Made by a program: the position numbers and the translations under genes. This document shows positions 32,701 through 44,175 of a stretch of DNA of 64,000 nucleotides, piece after piece. This DNA is from Oopsacas minuta (taxonomy: Eukaryota; Porifera; Hexactinellida; Lyssacinosida; Leucopsacidae): NCBI GenBank assembly GCA_024704765.1, contig JAKMXF010000298.1, positions 186,001 to 250,000 of the forward strand. The letters are read 5' to 3'. The notes beneath the pieces are model-generated. The model saw nothing but the letters and a program-made list of their open reading frames with translations, made no database searches and was not told the origin of the DNA. The first letter of the stretch is position 1. Every line of letters begins with the position of its first letter.

Positions 32701-33044
32701 TAAATGTATTCAAATAGCAACACGATCACCATTATAATCTTAAATCAAGTTTGTTTACTTCATATGATCAGAGAAATTAATATATTTACCGTTAAACCGC
32801 AATTTTCAGTCTGTGTGTTAGTTACGGAATTTTGCATCTGGCTTATTGAATTCCAGAAATTTCTATTCAAATATTACAAGAAAGTGTAATACAAATTTTT
32901 TTGATAACAATCTCCAACATAATTACTTAGTCCCTTAATTGATTCACCTTTTGTTAAAATTAATTGTGAGTATAATCATGTACAATAGTCTTCTCATACT
33001 TCCTCTATAACAAATATGTGTTTATGTTATACAAATGTGTAGAG

Positions 33045-35621
33045 ATGTCACTATCTAGTTTAGTAAGTAAAAACTCAATCGATTCAAACACAGATTCTAT
33101 TCTCTTACCTTCTATACGACCATCTGGTGCAAATCAAGTCGTATCAAGTACACCGAATTTACTAGTAGAGAGTACACGTATTCAACCTGTGTCTAGAAAT
33201 AGGAATAGTCCTGATGATACATTACATAACATCTCACTTCGCAGTCAAAGTTCAAGTTCTCTTAATTTGAGACCAAACAGCGCTAAATCACTTCGAACCA
33301 AACCAATTCTCGGGAACTCTACAACCTTAAATTTGACTCCAAATGGGAAACAGTTCATTGACATGCAACAGAAGTTAAAAGCTGAAAAACATCGTTCAGA
33401 ATTACGCGAAATGACGATAATATCGTTGAAGCAACAGCTAGCTCTTTTGCTTAAAGATAATCAAGAAAGTAAGCTTGCTACTTGTCAACTAGAACAGTAC
33501 AAGAATGCCTTTAATAAGATTGAATCTGTTTTCGATTTCGAGTTGGAATCTGAACAAGCAATTGAACCTTGTGTAGTGATTGCTCGTGTAGAACAAGTAT
33601 TAACAGAGACAATTAATCTTAAAGTTGAGCTAGACACAATGAACTGTTATATCAGTCAGTTGCAGAGGGAATTATATAGAGAAAAAGAATTGTCAACTGG
33701 TCTGAGGGAAGAAATCGAAATTAAAGAATCGAATGTTCTAGAACTAGAAGGAAGTAGTGTAGCAACTTCTAACAATCCTCAATATTTTAATGAAAATATT
33801 TTCGAACACCAACAAGTGGATCTCAACTCATCTTTACCCTGTCAAGAAACAGTTAAACAAAATTGCCTCATAAATACTGAAACCCCAGAAGTCGCACAAC
33901 GTATTATTGACTGTATTAATCGGCTACAGGACATACCATGTACCATGGATGATACGAACAGTTCAATCCTTGATTTGGTATCTGAATTAGAAAACGCGAC
34001 TTTTCATGTTGAATGCAATAAATCTCATTTAATATCAGGGCAGGAGCGATATGAAAGGTTGAGTGTTGAAAACCGCGCTAATAGAGAGACAATATCTAGA
34101 TTAGCATCTCAGCTGCAACATTCAGAAGAAGAGAAGTCTCATCACGATAAGATAGTATCAAGTCTCAAAGATGATGCCAGAAAATCGGAAATACAATCTA
34201 AATGCCTTGAAGCTGATATTATATCCCTTAAACTACAACTTGACCAGATTGTAGATTCAAAAACAACCTTACTTCAACAGTTAACACAATTACAGAACAA
34301 TCAAGAAAACGCTAAACGTAAATCTATTCAGCTATCAAATGAAAAATTAGAATTAGAATCAAAATTGAGTTCATTAGAAAATGCTTTGCAGCCATTCACA
34401 CAGTCTCTTAATCAAGGAGAAAGCCTAGATAATCACATAAAGAATTGTATCCATGGTTTAGAAGCTAAAACAAATGAAATAAACGAGTCTAATGTCATTA
34501 TAAGTCAGCTCAAATCTCGTATTGAAGAGCTAGAAACAGAGCTAACTACTGTACAAACACAATATAATGAAGTACAAACAAACAACAATAAATTTGCCCA
34601 AGAATTAACCTACTATGAATCTCAAAGTGAACTAATTCAAAGGAAAGAACAGCAATTCTCTGATTTCTGTCATCAACTAGGTCATGATATGTTAATAGAA
34701 CCTGAGCTTAACTATGTAATAGAAGGAGGAATAGCTTATGATACCCTGCTTGCTCGTGCTGAACAGCTAGCTAGATATGAGACTGAAAAATTGACTGAAA
34801 AGAGTCAAGCAATTGTTTCACTTAGAAACAAATTAAAACTCACTCAGCAACAATTACATAATAAAGAATTACAGATAGATGTGTTGCAACGTAGATACCA
34901 AGGTTTAGATGAAAAACATCGCGAGTTACAAGCTAATGAAGATGCAAGTAAAAAAGCGAATGAAGAGCATCAAAAAATCGCGAAAGATTGTTCACAGCTT
35001 AGAAAACAAGCTCTAACTAACCGCAATATTATCCAGAAATTAAAAGATGAATTGGAGCAAACTTGCGAAATTCGCAGGGATAACAAAAGCATGTCAACTG
35101 AAATAACACACTTAGACTGTCAAATACAGCAATTAACCATGGATAAGAAAAGATTACATCAACAAGTAGCCAGAGCAGCCAAGGAAATCACTCAACAAAT
35201 TCCAAAACAAGAGGTGATTAAAATCGAAGTTAATAATACGAAAATCGAAGAATTAAAATTAGAAAATGATAATCTACGTTCTGAGGCAATTAAGACAATA
35301 TCAGGACTAGACTCTATTAAAGCGAGAGAAGGCGAATTGATAGAAATAATTTGTACAATTGCAAATATGCTAGAATTGCCTGTGAAGACAAAGAAAAAAG
35401 GTTCAAAAGAAACATTTATAATTCCAACACAAGATGACATCAAATCCGCACTCACAGACCTGATTGAATCTAGTCGTATGCAACATGATGCAAACCGAGC
35501 ACTTAGAGAAAGTCTACTTGATATGGAGAAAACCTTTCGAAAGAATGTATGCCACACACTAGCATACATTAACGATGATGACACCATGGATAAATACGTA
35601 TTAGAAGTACCTGAACTATAA
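33045..35621 (+). CDS. CCDC170: CCDC170-like long coiled-coil protein
   Basis: Intronless, 858 residues from the ATG at 33045; an in-frame ATG at 33018 would add nine residues, but GTGTAG just before 33045 may be an acceptor. The first 100 residues are Ser/Asn-rich, and residues about 105-800 are coiled coil. The block YDTLLARAEQLARYE followed by SLRNKLKLTQQQLHNKELQIDVL is the part most like vertebrate CCDC170, and the family's end (a short helix ending in a His-containing turn) also aligns (LTDLIESSRMQHDANR). CCDC170 stabilises Golgi-nucleated microtubules and is found in cilia. No introns in 2.6 kb is unusual beside its spliced neighbours. CEP70 starts 119 bp downstream. Confidence 0.68.
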   Translation: MSLSSLVSKNSIDSNTDSILLPSIRPSGANQVVSSTPNLLVESTRIQPVSRNRNSPDDTLHNISLRSQSSSSLNLRPNSAKSLRTKPILGNSTTLNLTPNGKQFIDMQQKLKAEKHRSELREMTIISLKQQLALLLKDNQESKLATCQLEQYKNAFNKIESVFDFELESEQAIEPCVVIARVEQVLTETINLKVELDTMNCYISQLQRELYREKELSTGLREEIEIKESNVLELEGSSVATSNNPQYFNENIFEHQQVDLNSSLPCQETVKQNCLINTETPEVAQRIIDCINRLQDIPCTMDDTNSSILDLVSELENATFHVECNKSHLISGQERYERLSVENRANRETISRLASQLQHSEEEKSHHDKIVSSLKDDARKSEIQSKCLEADIISLKLQLDQIVDSKTTLLQQLTQLQNNQENAKRKSIQLSNEKLELESKLSSLENALQPFTQSLNQGESLDNHIKNCIHGLEAKTNEINESNVIISQLKSRIEELETELTTVQTQYNEVQTNNNKFAQELTYYESQSELIQRKEQQFSDFCHQLGHDMLIEPELNYVIEGGIAYDTLLARAEQLARYETEKLTEKSQAIVSLRNKLKLTQQQLHNKELQIDVLQRRYQGLDEKHRELQANEDASKKANEEHQKIAKDCSQLRKQALTNRNIIQKLKDELEQTCEIRRDNKSMSTEITHLDCQIQQLTMDKKRLHQQVARAAKEITQQIPKQEVIKIEVNNTKIEELKLENDNLRSEAIKTISGLDSIKAREGELIEIICTIANMLELPVKTKKKGSKETFIIPTQDDIKSALTDLIESSRMQHDANRALRESLLDMEKTFRKNVCHTLAYINDDDTMDKYVLEVPEL

Positions 35622-35740
35622 TACTATACTCTTAATATTTCTATGTTATTTCCTTATATTAATATCTCTATTTATCTCAAAATATATTTTCATAATTTTT
35701 ATTTGTTATCATATTGTTTATCGTATGTATTATTAGCGTA

Positions 35741-37535
35741 ATGAGTACTAGTTTGTCTGCTGGAGAATCTACCGAGGCGTTGACTGATCCACCTCCAAGT
35801 TCTGGTACTCTCTCTCCTACCTTAAGACTTGAAAATCTTCTTAAAAAGTGTAAAGATACACTAGATACACATCTAGCTAATCAATCCGATCTGTCTATTA
35901 ATGATTATTTTCCGTTAGCTCCTATAGAAAATGAGGGTAGCGATTTTAGGTCTGCTTCCCGAGAGTATAGGAATATTTCCTGGAAAGATATCAATCAGGA
36001 ATTGTTGATTCGGGGTCTACCGAGCATTTCTATCCCACTTGAAGTAGAAGGTATTATAATGTCTTTATCCATGGTCCAATACAATTATCATGTAGTAATT
36101 TCTTTGCCTGTATTCCTGTAGATGGTAGATTAATTCCTGGTCCTAATTTCCAAGATGTCGGCTTCATAATTACAAAGCTGTTACAAGAAATTAGTGAACA
36201 AAAATCTCAGCTTAGCGTTAATGAAGAAACTTTTACCAAAATGACTTACAACATGGAACAACACAACCATGAAGTTATTCAATTACAAGAGTTATTAACT
36301 ACGAAGGATAAGATCATAGGACAGCTAAATGACAGATGTTCCTTGTTAGATGCAAACTGTAACCAACTCAAAAGTGAATTGAATAGTCCACATTTGAGGG
36401 AGATTGAAGATATTCTTGAAGAAGGTAAATTATCGAAGGAAGGTTTGATTAATGCCCAGCAACGCGTGAAGAGATTGGAATGTGAGCTAATGACCCTCAA
36501 GTCTAATCAATTCGATGTGGTTATGCATGAAACTAACCCTTTCCTACAGCCTGGTCTACACTCACGTACTTTTGATAAGGAAGATAATTACCAAATGGCA
36601 GATAGCGGAGAAATTAAAATCGATAATTCCAACGAACTCCTCCAACAAATAGGTAAGATTACTTCCACTCTTATATTAAAGTGTGATCATTTAATTCTCA
36701 TACATTTATAGGTAGCTTTATACGATTATTATGCAATGAGGTTGGAGTTGATACGATAGCAGAGCTCTATACATCCATACGGAGTATTAAGGAATCGAAA
36801 CAAAATGCTGAGTCAATGGCAATACCTGTTTTCGAAGAGTGTGTACAATTAATGAACAATTCATCACTTCCACCCAAGCTTAGACCACAATCCTACGATA
36901 AAATAACGTTGAACGGATTTGTAGAACTCGTTAAAGTGTGGGTGGAAGAAATGTGTGGAATTAGACATTTACAGAATGTAATACGACAGTTGAGTTCTTA
37001 TGCAGTAGAAACCTGTTATAGCGGAAAAGAAAGGTATTTTCTTTTGGATTCTACAGATTATTCAGATGAATGGAGTATAATTGAAATGTCAGAATTTATA
37101 CAATCTGTGTTTCTAAATTCTACAAATGAAAAGTTGTTATCTTTCGATGTTCTAAAAGGTTTGTTTACGCATTTCGCGAATTTATTTAAAGTGCATGAAC
37201 CTGTCAATATTTTGACATTGATGAGTGACATACAGCGACGATTTGAAGAAATGGAAAATGTTCTCCGCGCGTGTAAAATCGCGATTGGTTTGAAAGAAAA
37301 TTCTTCGAATTCTTCCCTAACGAAATCTATCCAAAATATGTCCCTGAAAGATAATAATGACAATCTACCTATATCAACATTCGACCATTTAGAATTGTTG
37401 GAAAGAGTCAAATTCTATGAACAATTTTTCTTCCATTTCGAATGGATTATTGCGAAACTTTTTAAACTTTTGAGTATTGACAAACTCAGCGAGGTAATCC
37501 CAAAAATCGAACTTCTTACTCAATCAAAAAATTAA
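35741..37535 (+). CDS. CEP70: CEP70, centrosomal protein
   Basis: Exons 35741-36050, 36122-36652, 36712-37535; 1,665 nt, 554 residues (human about 597). The ATG at 35741 follows TTATTAG by four bases. SWKDINQELLIRGLPSI resembles the conserved WESINVLL-like start of CEP70, followed by coiled coil about 130-215. The C-terminal half (about 310-550) matches CEP70 in plan: FVELVKVWVEEMCGIRHLQNVIRQLSSY, a helix leading to FSFVE-type segments, LKGLFTHFANLFKVHEPVNILTLMSDIQRRFEEMENVL and a last block with ERVKFYEQFFFHFE. CEP70 binds gamma-tubulin at centrosomes and promotes microtubule assembly and ciliogenesis. Confidence 0.8.
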
Positions 37536-39145
37536 CATAACCTTCTTCACTTAGGCATGCTCATCTTATAAACATATTATCGTGTCTTTTATTTATTTAT
37601 TATTAATGCTATTCATTTGTTTAGTATTGTATTATAATAATTTCTTACCGAATTCGTTTGTTAAATAGTACTGTCAAGATACGTTAGATGCTGGTTATAA
37701 GAAGACCCTTGGGAGTAGTAATACAAGTTCTTATAACCAATTTATATACAGGAATATATGAGAACCGTTTTCCAGAGGATTGTGCTTATATCCAACATGT
37801 TCTTCTCATATCCGACATCCACTGTATTGCTCTATAAAAATTGAAACAGATAAATGAATCCCGTTTTGCTCCTGACAAATATTTGTATAATCTCCATCTC
37901 TAAGGCTCCATCCTATCTACATGTCAAATCCCTAACTTATATTCTACAACTTGAACCCATATACCCTTTATCAAGTATATATTTATACATCTAATCTGCA
38001 TTTAAACCACTTGTCAATCATATATTGAATCTATCGCTAATAATACTTTGAATTAATAAATTGGCTAATCACTTTAATGTTTGACACGGGTTGAATAACA
38101 TAAAAGTGAATAGGATAATACTTCAAATGATTCCTATAATTACAACAGAACATGATTATACAATGATATACTACTTCATTCGTGTATGTTTCATGTTCCT
38201 AGTGTTTTAGAGGAAAAAAACAAATATTAGAGGGCTTTCATAATTCGTGTGTTTTTACTATATTTGTTTATTTTAGACATTTTCGAGTACTTTTCATTGA
38301 ACTGGTTCTTGAATGAATTGCATTATCATAAGATTAATTTTTATAAATTTGAAGAGACATGTCACTCCTTCCAAAATCATAGGATTTGACCGATTACGGG
38401 CTATGTTTATCACCGCAATGACCGAAACTAAATTCCCACAAAAATTTCTACATTTTTACACATTTCGATATTCAAAAATTCAAAAATTCGGTTAAACTTC
38501 ATATTCGCTTACGATTGTTGCAACATTTTCTACAAATCGAGACACTAATCGAATCTCAATAGTTACATTAAGAATTAAAGGTTAATAATTATTTCGAAAT
38601 TGCCCATTTTAGAATTATGTAACAATATTAATCTACTAAGGACTTGCTATGTTTTATTGTCTAAAACTATTGTTAATTCAAACCCCATCAATGTTCATTA
38701 ATTCCTCTTTAATTTTACCATCTGTGACTGACTCAAGGACAATTAATAACCTGATGTGATATTTGCACCTGATTAAACTCTTGTCCACACAATCTGCTCT
38801 ACACAAACTGCTAATAATGGACTTGAATACATTTATCGTTAGAAACCATCCAATGCATTCCCATTAATTAGCTATTTAGATAACTGAATGATAATTATCA
38901 GCTCACATACGAAACAGTAGTTATGTATTTGCTTATTCCTTTATGAGGATTCGAATTGATAGGACAATTAATTAATAATTAGGAAATTGTCTCTTTAATC
39001 ATAATAACCTGAAGACATTAATATTCGAGATAAACAGCTCTCATATGCTAACGTTCTTTGTGTTAGCAACTTGATTGATCGAAAGGAATTTGTTGTTTGT
39101 AATATTTAATTGAATTCCAAATGATTAACTTTATCATTAGCACCG
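37536..39145. other. 1.6 kb non-coding gap, CEP70 to TDRKH
   Basis: AT-rich. It holds one inverted-repeat element (37669-37827, listed separately). A 60-codon ORF at 38313-38495 looks random. Nothing else recognised. Confidence 0.5.
37669..37827. repeat. MITE-like element, family E
   Basis: Left part TAGATGCTGGTTATAAGAAG and right part CTTCTCATATCCGACATCCA are imperfect inverted repeats; the termini are TACTGTC and CACTGTA. About 159 bp, non-coding. Confidence 0.5.
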
Positions 39146-41383
39146 ATGTATAGATGGCTACGAATCAGTTTAATTACAGTCGCGACAATCATTCCCATTT
39201 CTATGGTTATATTCTTAACAAAACGATTATTCTCACAAAGTGACACTAACGATCGAATAACACACACTTCCACACGGACTGACTCTAGAAATACAAACCA
39301 AACTTCGCGAAATTCTCCACAAATAATTCATAACTATAACGCGAATGTTGTTGAGTTCAATATTGATCAGAGAAATATCGGATTTATCATTGGGAAGGGT
39401 GGAGAAAAGATAAAACGGATACAGAATGAAGCTAATGTCCGCATTAATTTTCGTGATCGAGTGATTATGCCTACTTCACCTGAATCGCCTGCGAATAATT
39501 TTGATAGAATCGCGGTTATTTCAGGTCGTCCCGAGTGTACTCAACTCGCGAAGAGTATGATAGAAAAAATGTTACAAGAGAAATTTAGTGATGAGCGAGC
39601 AATGGAAGTTCGCATACAAATTCCAGATTGGATTTGTGGTCGTGTAATAGGTCACAGAGGCCAAAATATTAGAAGTATGCAGGCATCATCTGGCGCAAGA
39701 ATTGTTATAGAAAATCCCCCAAGCAATGTCCAACCAAGACAATTACGTAATTGTACTATATCCGGTTCACCTGATCAGATTCGCACCGCGAATGAGCTAA
39801 TCGAATACATCGTAGAACGCGAAACAAAGGCTAGAGCTCAAAGATCTGCTAGCAGTAGTTTCTATGGCAAATCAAGGAATATTTCAGCATCTAGTTATCT
39901 ATCTAGTCCTACTCGAGACAGGAGTAATCGAATGCATTACCTTACCAACTCAGATTTGAGGACAGATATAGATCCATTGGATAGTCCAATTAAAACTACG
40001 CCCTTTAAAAAGCTTATTTCCTTAGAACAAAGAGTCTACCTGATGTATTTCTGCCAACAAGTACAAACACATTTACAGACACTCCCATTGAATCAGGAAT
40101 TCTTCACAGCGTATGTATCTACTGTAGACAGAAACGCGTTTATCTGGATTCAATTGTTAGATAATATTGCAATGGAATTACAAAATTTAATCGATAAAAT
40201 GACTTTATATTATGCAGAATTATCGCTTGAAAATACGACAGAGTTCACTGATATAGCTATGCGTACAGACAATCTACCTGCGTTTGACACAGAGTCTGTT
40301 GATGAGAGTGTTGATATAGCTATAGCTGATAAGAGAAAGTTATCTTTGGAAACGACTAATAGCAGTCCAGGTAATAAACCCTTCTTAAGAATACAATTAC
40401 TGATTATATTCTGCCTGTAGCGACCACATAAATTCGGTCCCATTTGAATAGTAATCAACCCGTAAATAATGCCAATTTCGACCACAGTGGTGTACCCAAG
40501 ATCTGGTATACCCGGGGTTGGGAAGTGGCCAGGATTTCGGACCGGGGGAGATTTCCAGTTTTCCCCTCCCTAGGACTGCCACTGTTTCGTTCAACCGACA
40601 AGTTTCAATGTACGTCTGTATAGCTATGTGATCATTGTACCTTATAAGTTACCTCAGAAATGATGGTTTTATTCCTTCTAGTACTTCACAAATTAACATT
40701 AATTGAAAGGCATTGCATATTGACGGTAATGATCTTTTGCTATTTAATTTAACAAAAACTTTTTTCCAATAGACACTTCTGAAAGGGAACAAATCCAATT
40801 ACAGACTAATTATGACACAATTTGTGATTCAGACAATAGTACCGGATCATATAGTGAATCTCCCTCAGAATTAATTGAGTGTGCGATTACTCCAAATAAA
40901 TCAAGTATAACAATTTCCAATTTTCACCCAGGAATGCTCGTAGCTGCTCCTTACATAGATGATGACAAATATTACAGAGCTATTATAGATAAGTTAGATG
41001 AAAATTCAGCTCATATTTATTTTGTTGATTTTGGAGATTATGATATTTGTAAATTATCACTTTTACACAATCTTAAAGAAGAATTCAAATTTCTACCTTT
41101 TCAAGCTATCCTCTGTCAACTAAACGATATAGAAGTTGGCCCAAATGGTTTAAGCGAAAAGGCTTTTGATCGTCTTCAAGAATTAACCTATTGTGCTCAA
41201 TGGAAACGTATATGTGTTCTCCCATCCAAAAACACAGATCAACATATTCATGACAGTTGTATCCGTCAGTGTCCTAGAGTAACATTAATTGATACAAACA
41301 GTGAACATGATATTAATATAAATCAATCTTTGATTCAAGAACATTTAGTAACTAAAGCAGAATACCAGCATACCTTTAATTGA
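39146..41383 (+). CDS. TDRKH: TDRKH (Tudor and KH domain protein), piRNA pathway
   Basis: Exons 39146-40370 and 40773-41383; 1,836 nt, 611 residues. An N-terminal membrane span (7-25, ISLITVATIIPISMVIFL) should anchor it to the mitochondrial outer membrane as in animals generally. KH1 has GKGG at 83-86 (IGFIIGKGGEKIKRI) and KH2 has GHRG (GRVIGHRGQNIRSM) at about 155-220. A Tudor domain at about 455-520 (FHPGMLVAAPYIDDDKYYRAII ... FVDFGDYD) keeps the aromatic residues that bind dimethylarginine. TDRKH recruits PIWI proteins for trimming of piRNA precursors on mitochondria. An acceptor-like TTATCATTAG ends 5 bases before the ATG. The 402-bp intron contains an inverted-repeat element. Confidence 0.9.
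40485..40584. repeat. Inverted-repeat element, family F
   Basis: In the TDRKH intron. Starts CAGTGGTGTACCCAAG, ends AGGACTGCCACTG; about 100 bp with a GC-rich interior (a CCCGGGGTTGGG-like run) unlike the AT-rich intron. Non-coding, hAT-like in look. Confidence 0.5.
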
Positions 41384-43421
41384 TATACTCGTAAGTTCGT
41401 TTGGTGAGTGAGGTTGAAGGATCAAACATTTTTAGCAGATACAATATTTGTAGAGTTTAACTTTAATCAAACATAAACATACATATATATATATATATAT
41501 ATAGTTTATTTCTTATCGTTTTGCTCTGAAACGGAATTGGGTCATTGCAAACGTTACCCTCTACAATCTCCCATCAGTATTTCTGACGTCATAGTCGCAG
41601 TGAGGTCCAATGAACCCCAAAATCTATATGTCGTTGTAGTCTTTGTGGGGTCTTTTTGAACCCAAATTAATGGGGTCAAATTGGACCCGATGGTGTCACT
41701 CGTGGGTTAAACAGTTGGTTAAGCACAATATAGTTCTCTTAAAAGAGCCATTAGTTAATCAAGCCACTTGGCCAGAAATAAAACCATGCAAAAGTGTTAA
41801 ATTACTCCATTTAATTGTGATCCTATTAAGCAGACAGTAAAATGGATATCTCATTAACACGAATGCGATTAATTTTTAAGCTCAGGATTTCTGGCCCCAT
41901 CAATATTTTCATTTATATTTGCCTTGGTGTTACCTATCACGGATAGGAGTACAAAATTTAATTAACAATCTCATAGCTTATTTAAGAGAGTCCACATTAT
42001 CCTACAAATATGGTAATTATCACCAAATGGTTACTTATTGGTCTCGTGTAACCATATTTAACTTTCCTCATATAAGTGTGATTAATTCTACACTTTATCA
42101 CTTCCTTACCGATTTCCCATTATCTCTTACTCCACAGATAATTAATTCACCCTAGAGATAGTATCTTGGTGATATTTAATTGAATATAGTTGACTACTAC
42201 TTCTTATCATTCATCACCTGATTATTGGCCTCAGGCACATATAACTGTACACAGTATACTTTATTATCATTGTAAATAAGCACTTAGCATAGCAGATTAT
42301 TCCAGATGTATGCTTCACAATTCATCTATTTATCTTACAAATATGACATCTTGCCCAAAAGTTAAGGTTTCTATCATAAAATGCTTGTTGAATGATTTAG
42401 CTATTACTCTATTAAGTTAGCGGACTTATTTGAATCCTTTCTGACTCTAAATTTCATTTGTACTCGATGGCTGCCAGGTCTTTCTTCCTGTCACCTCATC
42501 GTGATTAAATATGGGCTCAACGCAAATGTAATTTGTCTATGTTTTCGTTATATTATATAATTAATTCCACGTGATACATTGGCCCAATATCGATACCTGA
42601 GGATATAACATTAATATTCATTCATTTCATTCATTAATATATTTCAATTTACGGATTCACTGATTAAGCAATTGGTACCTATTTGACAATTTTGAACAGT
42701 TATCCAGGGAAACAGATTATTTATCGCCAGAAAGATTGTTGGTACAATTTCACGGGACCCTGTCAAGCATTAATCGATGAATTAGAATCATTTTGTTACT
42801 CTCTTAATCGTAATTTCCCTATATATTAGTGAAATAGATGCTTAAATATTGTGCATTTATTAAGTCTGAATTAGCATTTAGCGAGTAGATGTGAAATGCA
42901 AGCCTTGATTAGTTTCACAATTAGATGTGAGTGCTGTATACATAATTCTTACTTAGCTTAATATCTTAACCCATTCAATAATTTCATAAATTTCCACTGT
43001 AAACTATGTGGAAAATATCATTAGTAATATTCTGCTACGGAAACTGGTTAGCTACCAACTTCTATGTTATCTGGCATTTATGCAGTCGATTTCCAATAAT
43101 TTTCAACCTGTGGCCATTCACTGGCCAAGGATTGTCATTTTCACATAAAGTTTATAATAATAGAAATAAAGTAGCTTCAGTATAATTAGCAGATAGTTAT
43201 AATAGTTATGCATTGAATTTCATCTAAACTTCGCTTAATATACATTGAATTACATACATATATTGAAAGAAAAGGAACTCATTTAACGCATTACAAATTA
43301 TGCAGACAAATATGCAAGTGTATTATTTTTATTATTTTCTAGCTTTTTTGTGTTCATGAAGTGTAAGCGAGTCCTGCGAGGATCTTAGCGGCTTGCGAGT
43401 ACATCACATTGCACTGGTTAG
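41384..43421. other. 2.0 kb non-coding gap, TDRKH to homeobox
   Basis: Shared 3' flank of two convergent genes. It contains an (AT)n microsatellite at 41480-41503 and a GC-richer stretch at 41530-41715 (GGTCCAATGAACCCC and AATTGGACCCGATGG are roughly inverted, a possible further MITE). ORFs at 41643 and 41919 look random. Confidence 0.45.
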
Positions 43422-44175
43422 TTAGACAGCTGGGGCGGTTACCTGTACAGAACTAGCTAATGGCATCGGGTATAGTGCAGGTGGTTGGATATTTGCCAAT
43501 GAGACAAATTGGTTAACTTGTGGCAATGCAGTACTCAACATCTGCTGACCCTGGATGCAGTAGCTGGTGGGTATGTTCAGGATTCCTTGGTTGGGGATAA
43601 CTTGTGCCATGTGTAGTTGGTAAGGGTTTAGTGCAGAGAGGAGGGCTCTGTTAGGGTCAACACGAAGTTTTTCGCGTTTTCTCCACTTTGCACGTCTATT
43701 TTGAAACCAAACCTATAATAGGAAATATCATCATAAATATGAGTTGATGTTTTGCGGAAATATTAAATGTTTTGATATTTACCTGAACTCGAGCTTCACT
43801 CAGATCCACATGAAAAGCCAGTTCTTCACGGGTAAATACATCTGGGTAGTGCATCTTTTGAAATGTACGCTCTAGCTCAGAGAGTTGCAAGTTGGTGAAA
43901 GTTGTCCTGTAACGACGTTTCTTTTTGCCTGGGGTTTCCTCATCCATTGAGTCTGTTTGGAAATCTTTCTCACTGTCTTCCCCGAGTAAATTCTTTTCAT
44001 TCTCATTCTCATCTGACAAGCTCTCATCTGAATTGTCCAGACAGTCAATCTTAACTCCTTCTTCCTCACTAATATCCATTGATAGTGAAGAACTCCTGCT
44101 AACAGCTGTATCAACTTTCAAGCCTAGTAATCCATTGATAGTATAGTTGTAATTTTTTGTGTTTTCGCGATCCAT
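43422..44175 (-). CDS. ARX/aristaless-like paired-class homeobox transcription factor
   Basis: Minus-strand exons 44175-43783 and 43712-43422; 684 nt, 227 residues. The homeodomain (about 87-146) begins [20 protein letters not shown], continues with the aristaless-type [12 protein letters not shown] and ends [14 protein letters not shown] with Gln at position 50. The intron splits ...EARVQ|VWFQ..., a position shared by many Prd-class genes. Residues 11-18, YTINGLLG, match the octapeptide/eh1 motif that recruits Groucho (ARX has a similar YCIDSILG). The linker is acidic ([15 protein letters not shown]). The short C terminus is Pro/Ala/Gln-rich and lacks a recognisable OAR motif. No paired box. 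Large flanks (2.0 and 1.9 kb) suggest more regulatory DNA than for the housekeeping genes around. Confidence 0.9.

Noticed and set aside
38313-38495. 60-codon ORF in the CEP70-TDRKH gap
   Set aside because: AT-rich random composition, no neighbours in frame, no domain.
41530-41715. A further MITE with GGTCCAAT...ATTGGACC ends
   Set aside because: The ends cannot be delimited and no second copy is seen; noted in the gap entry only.
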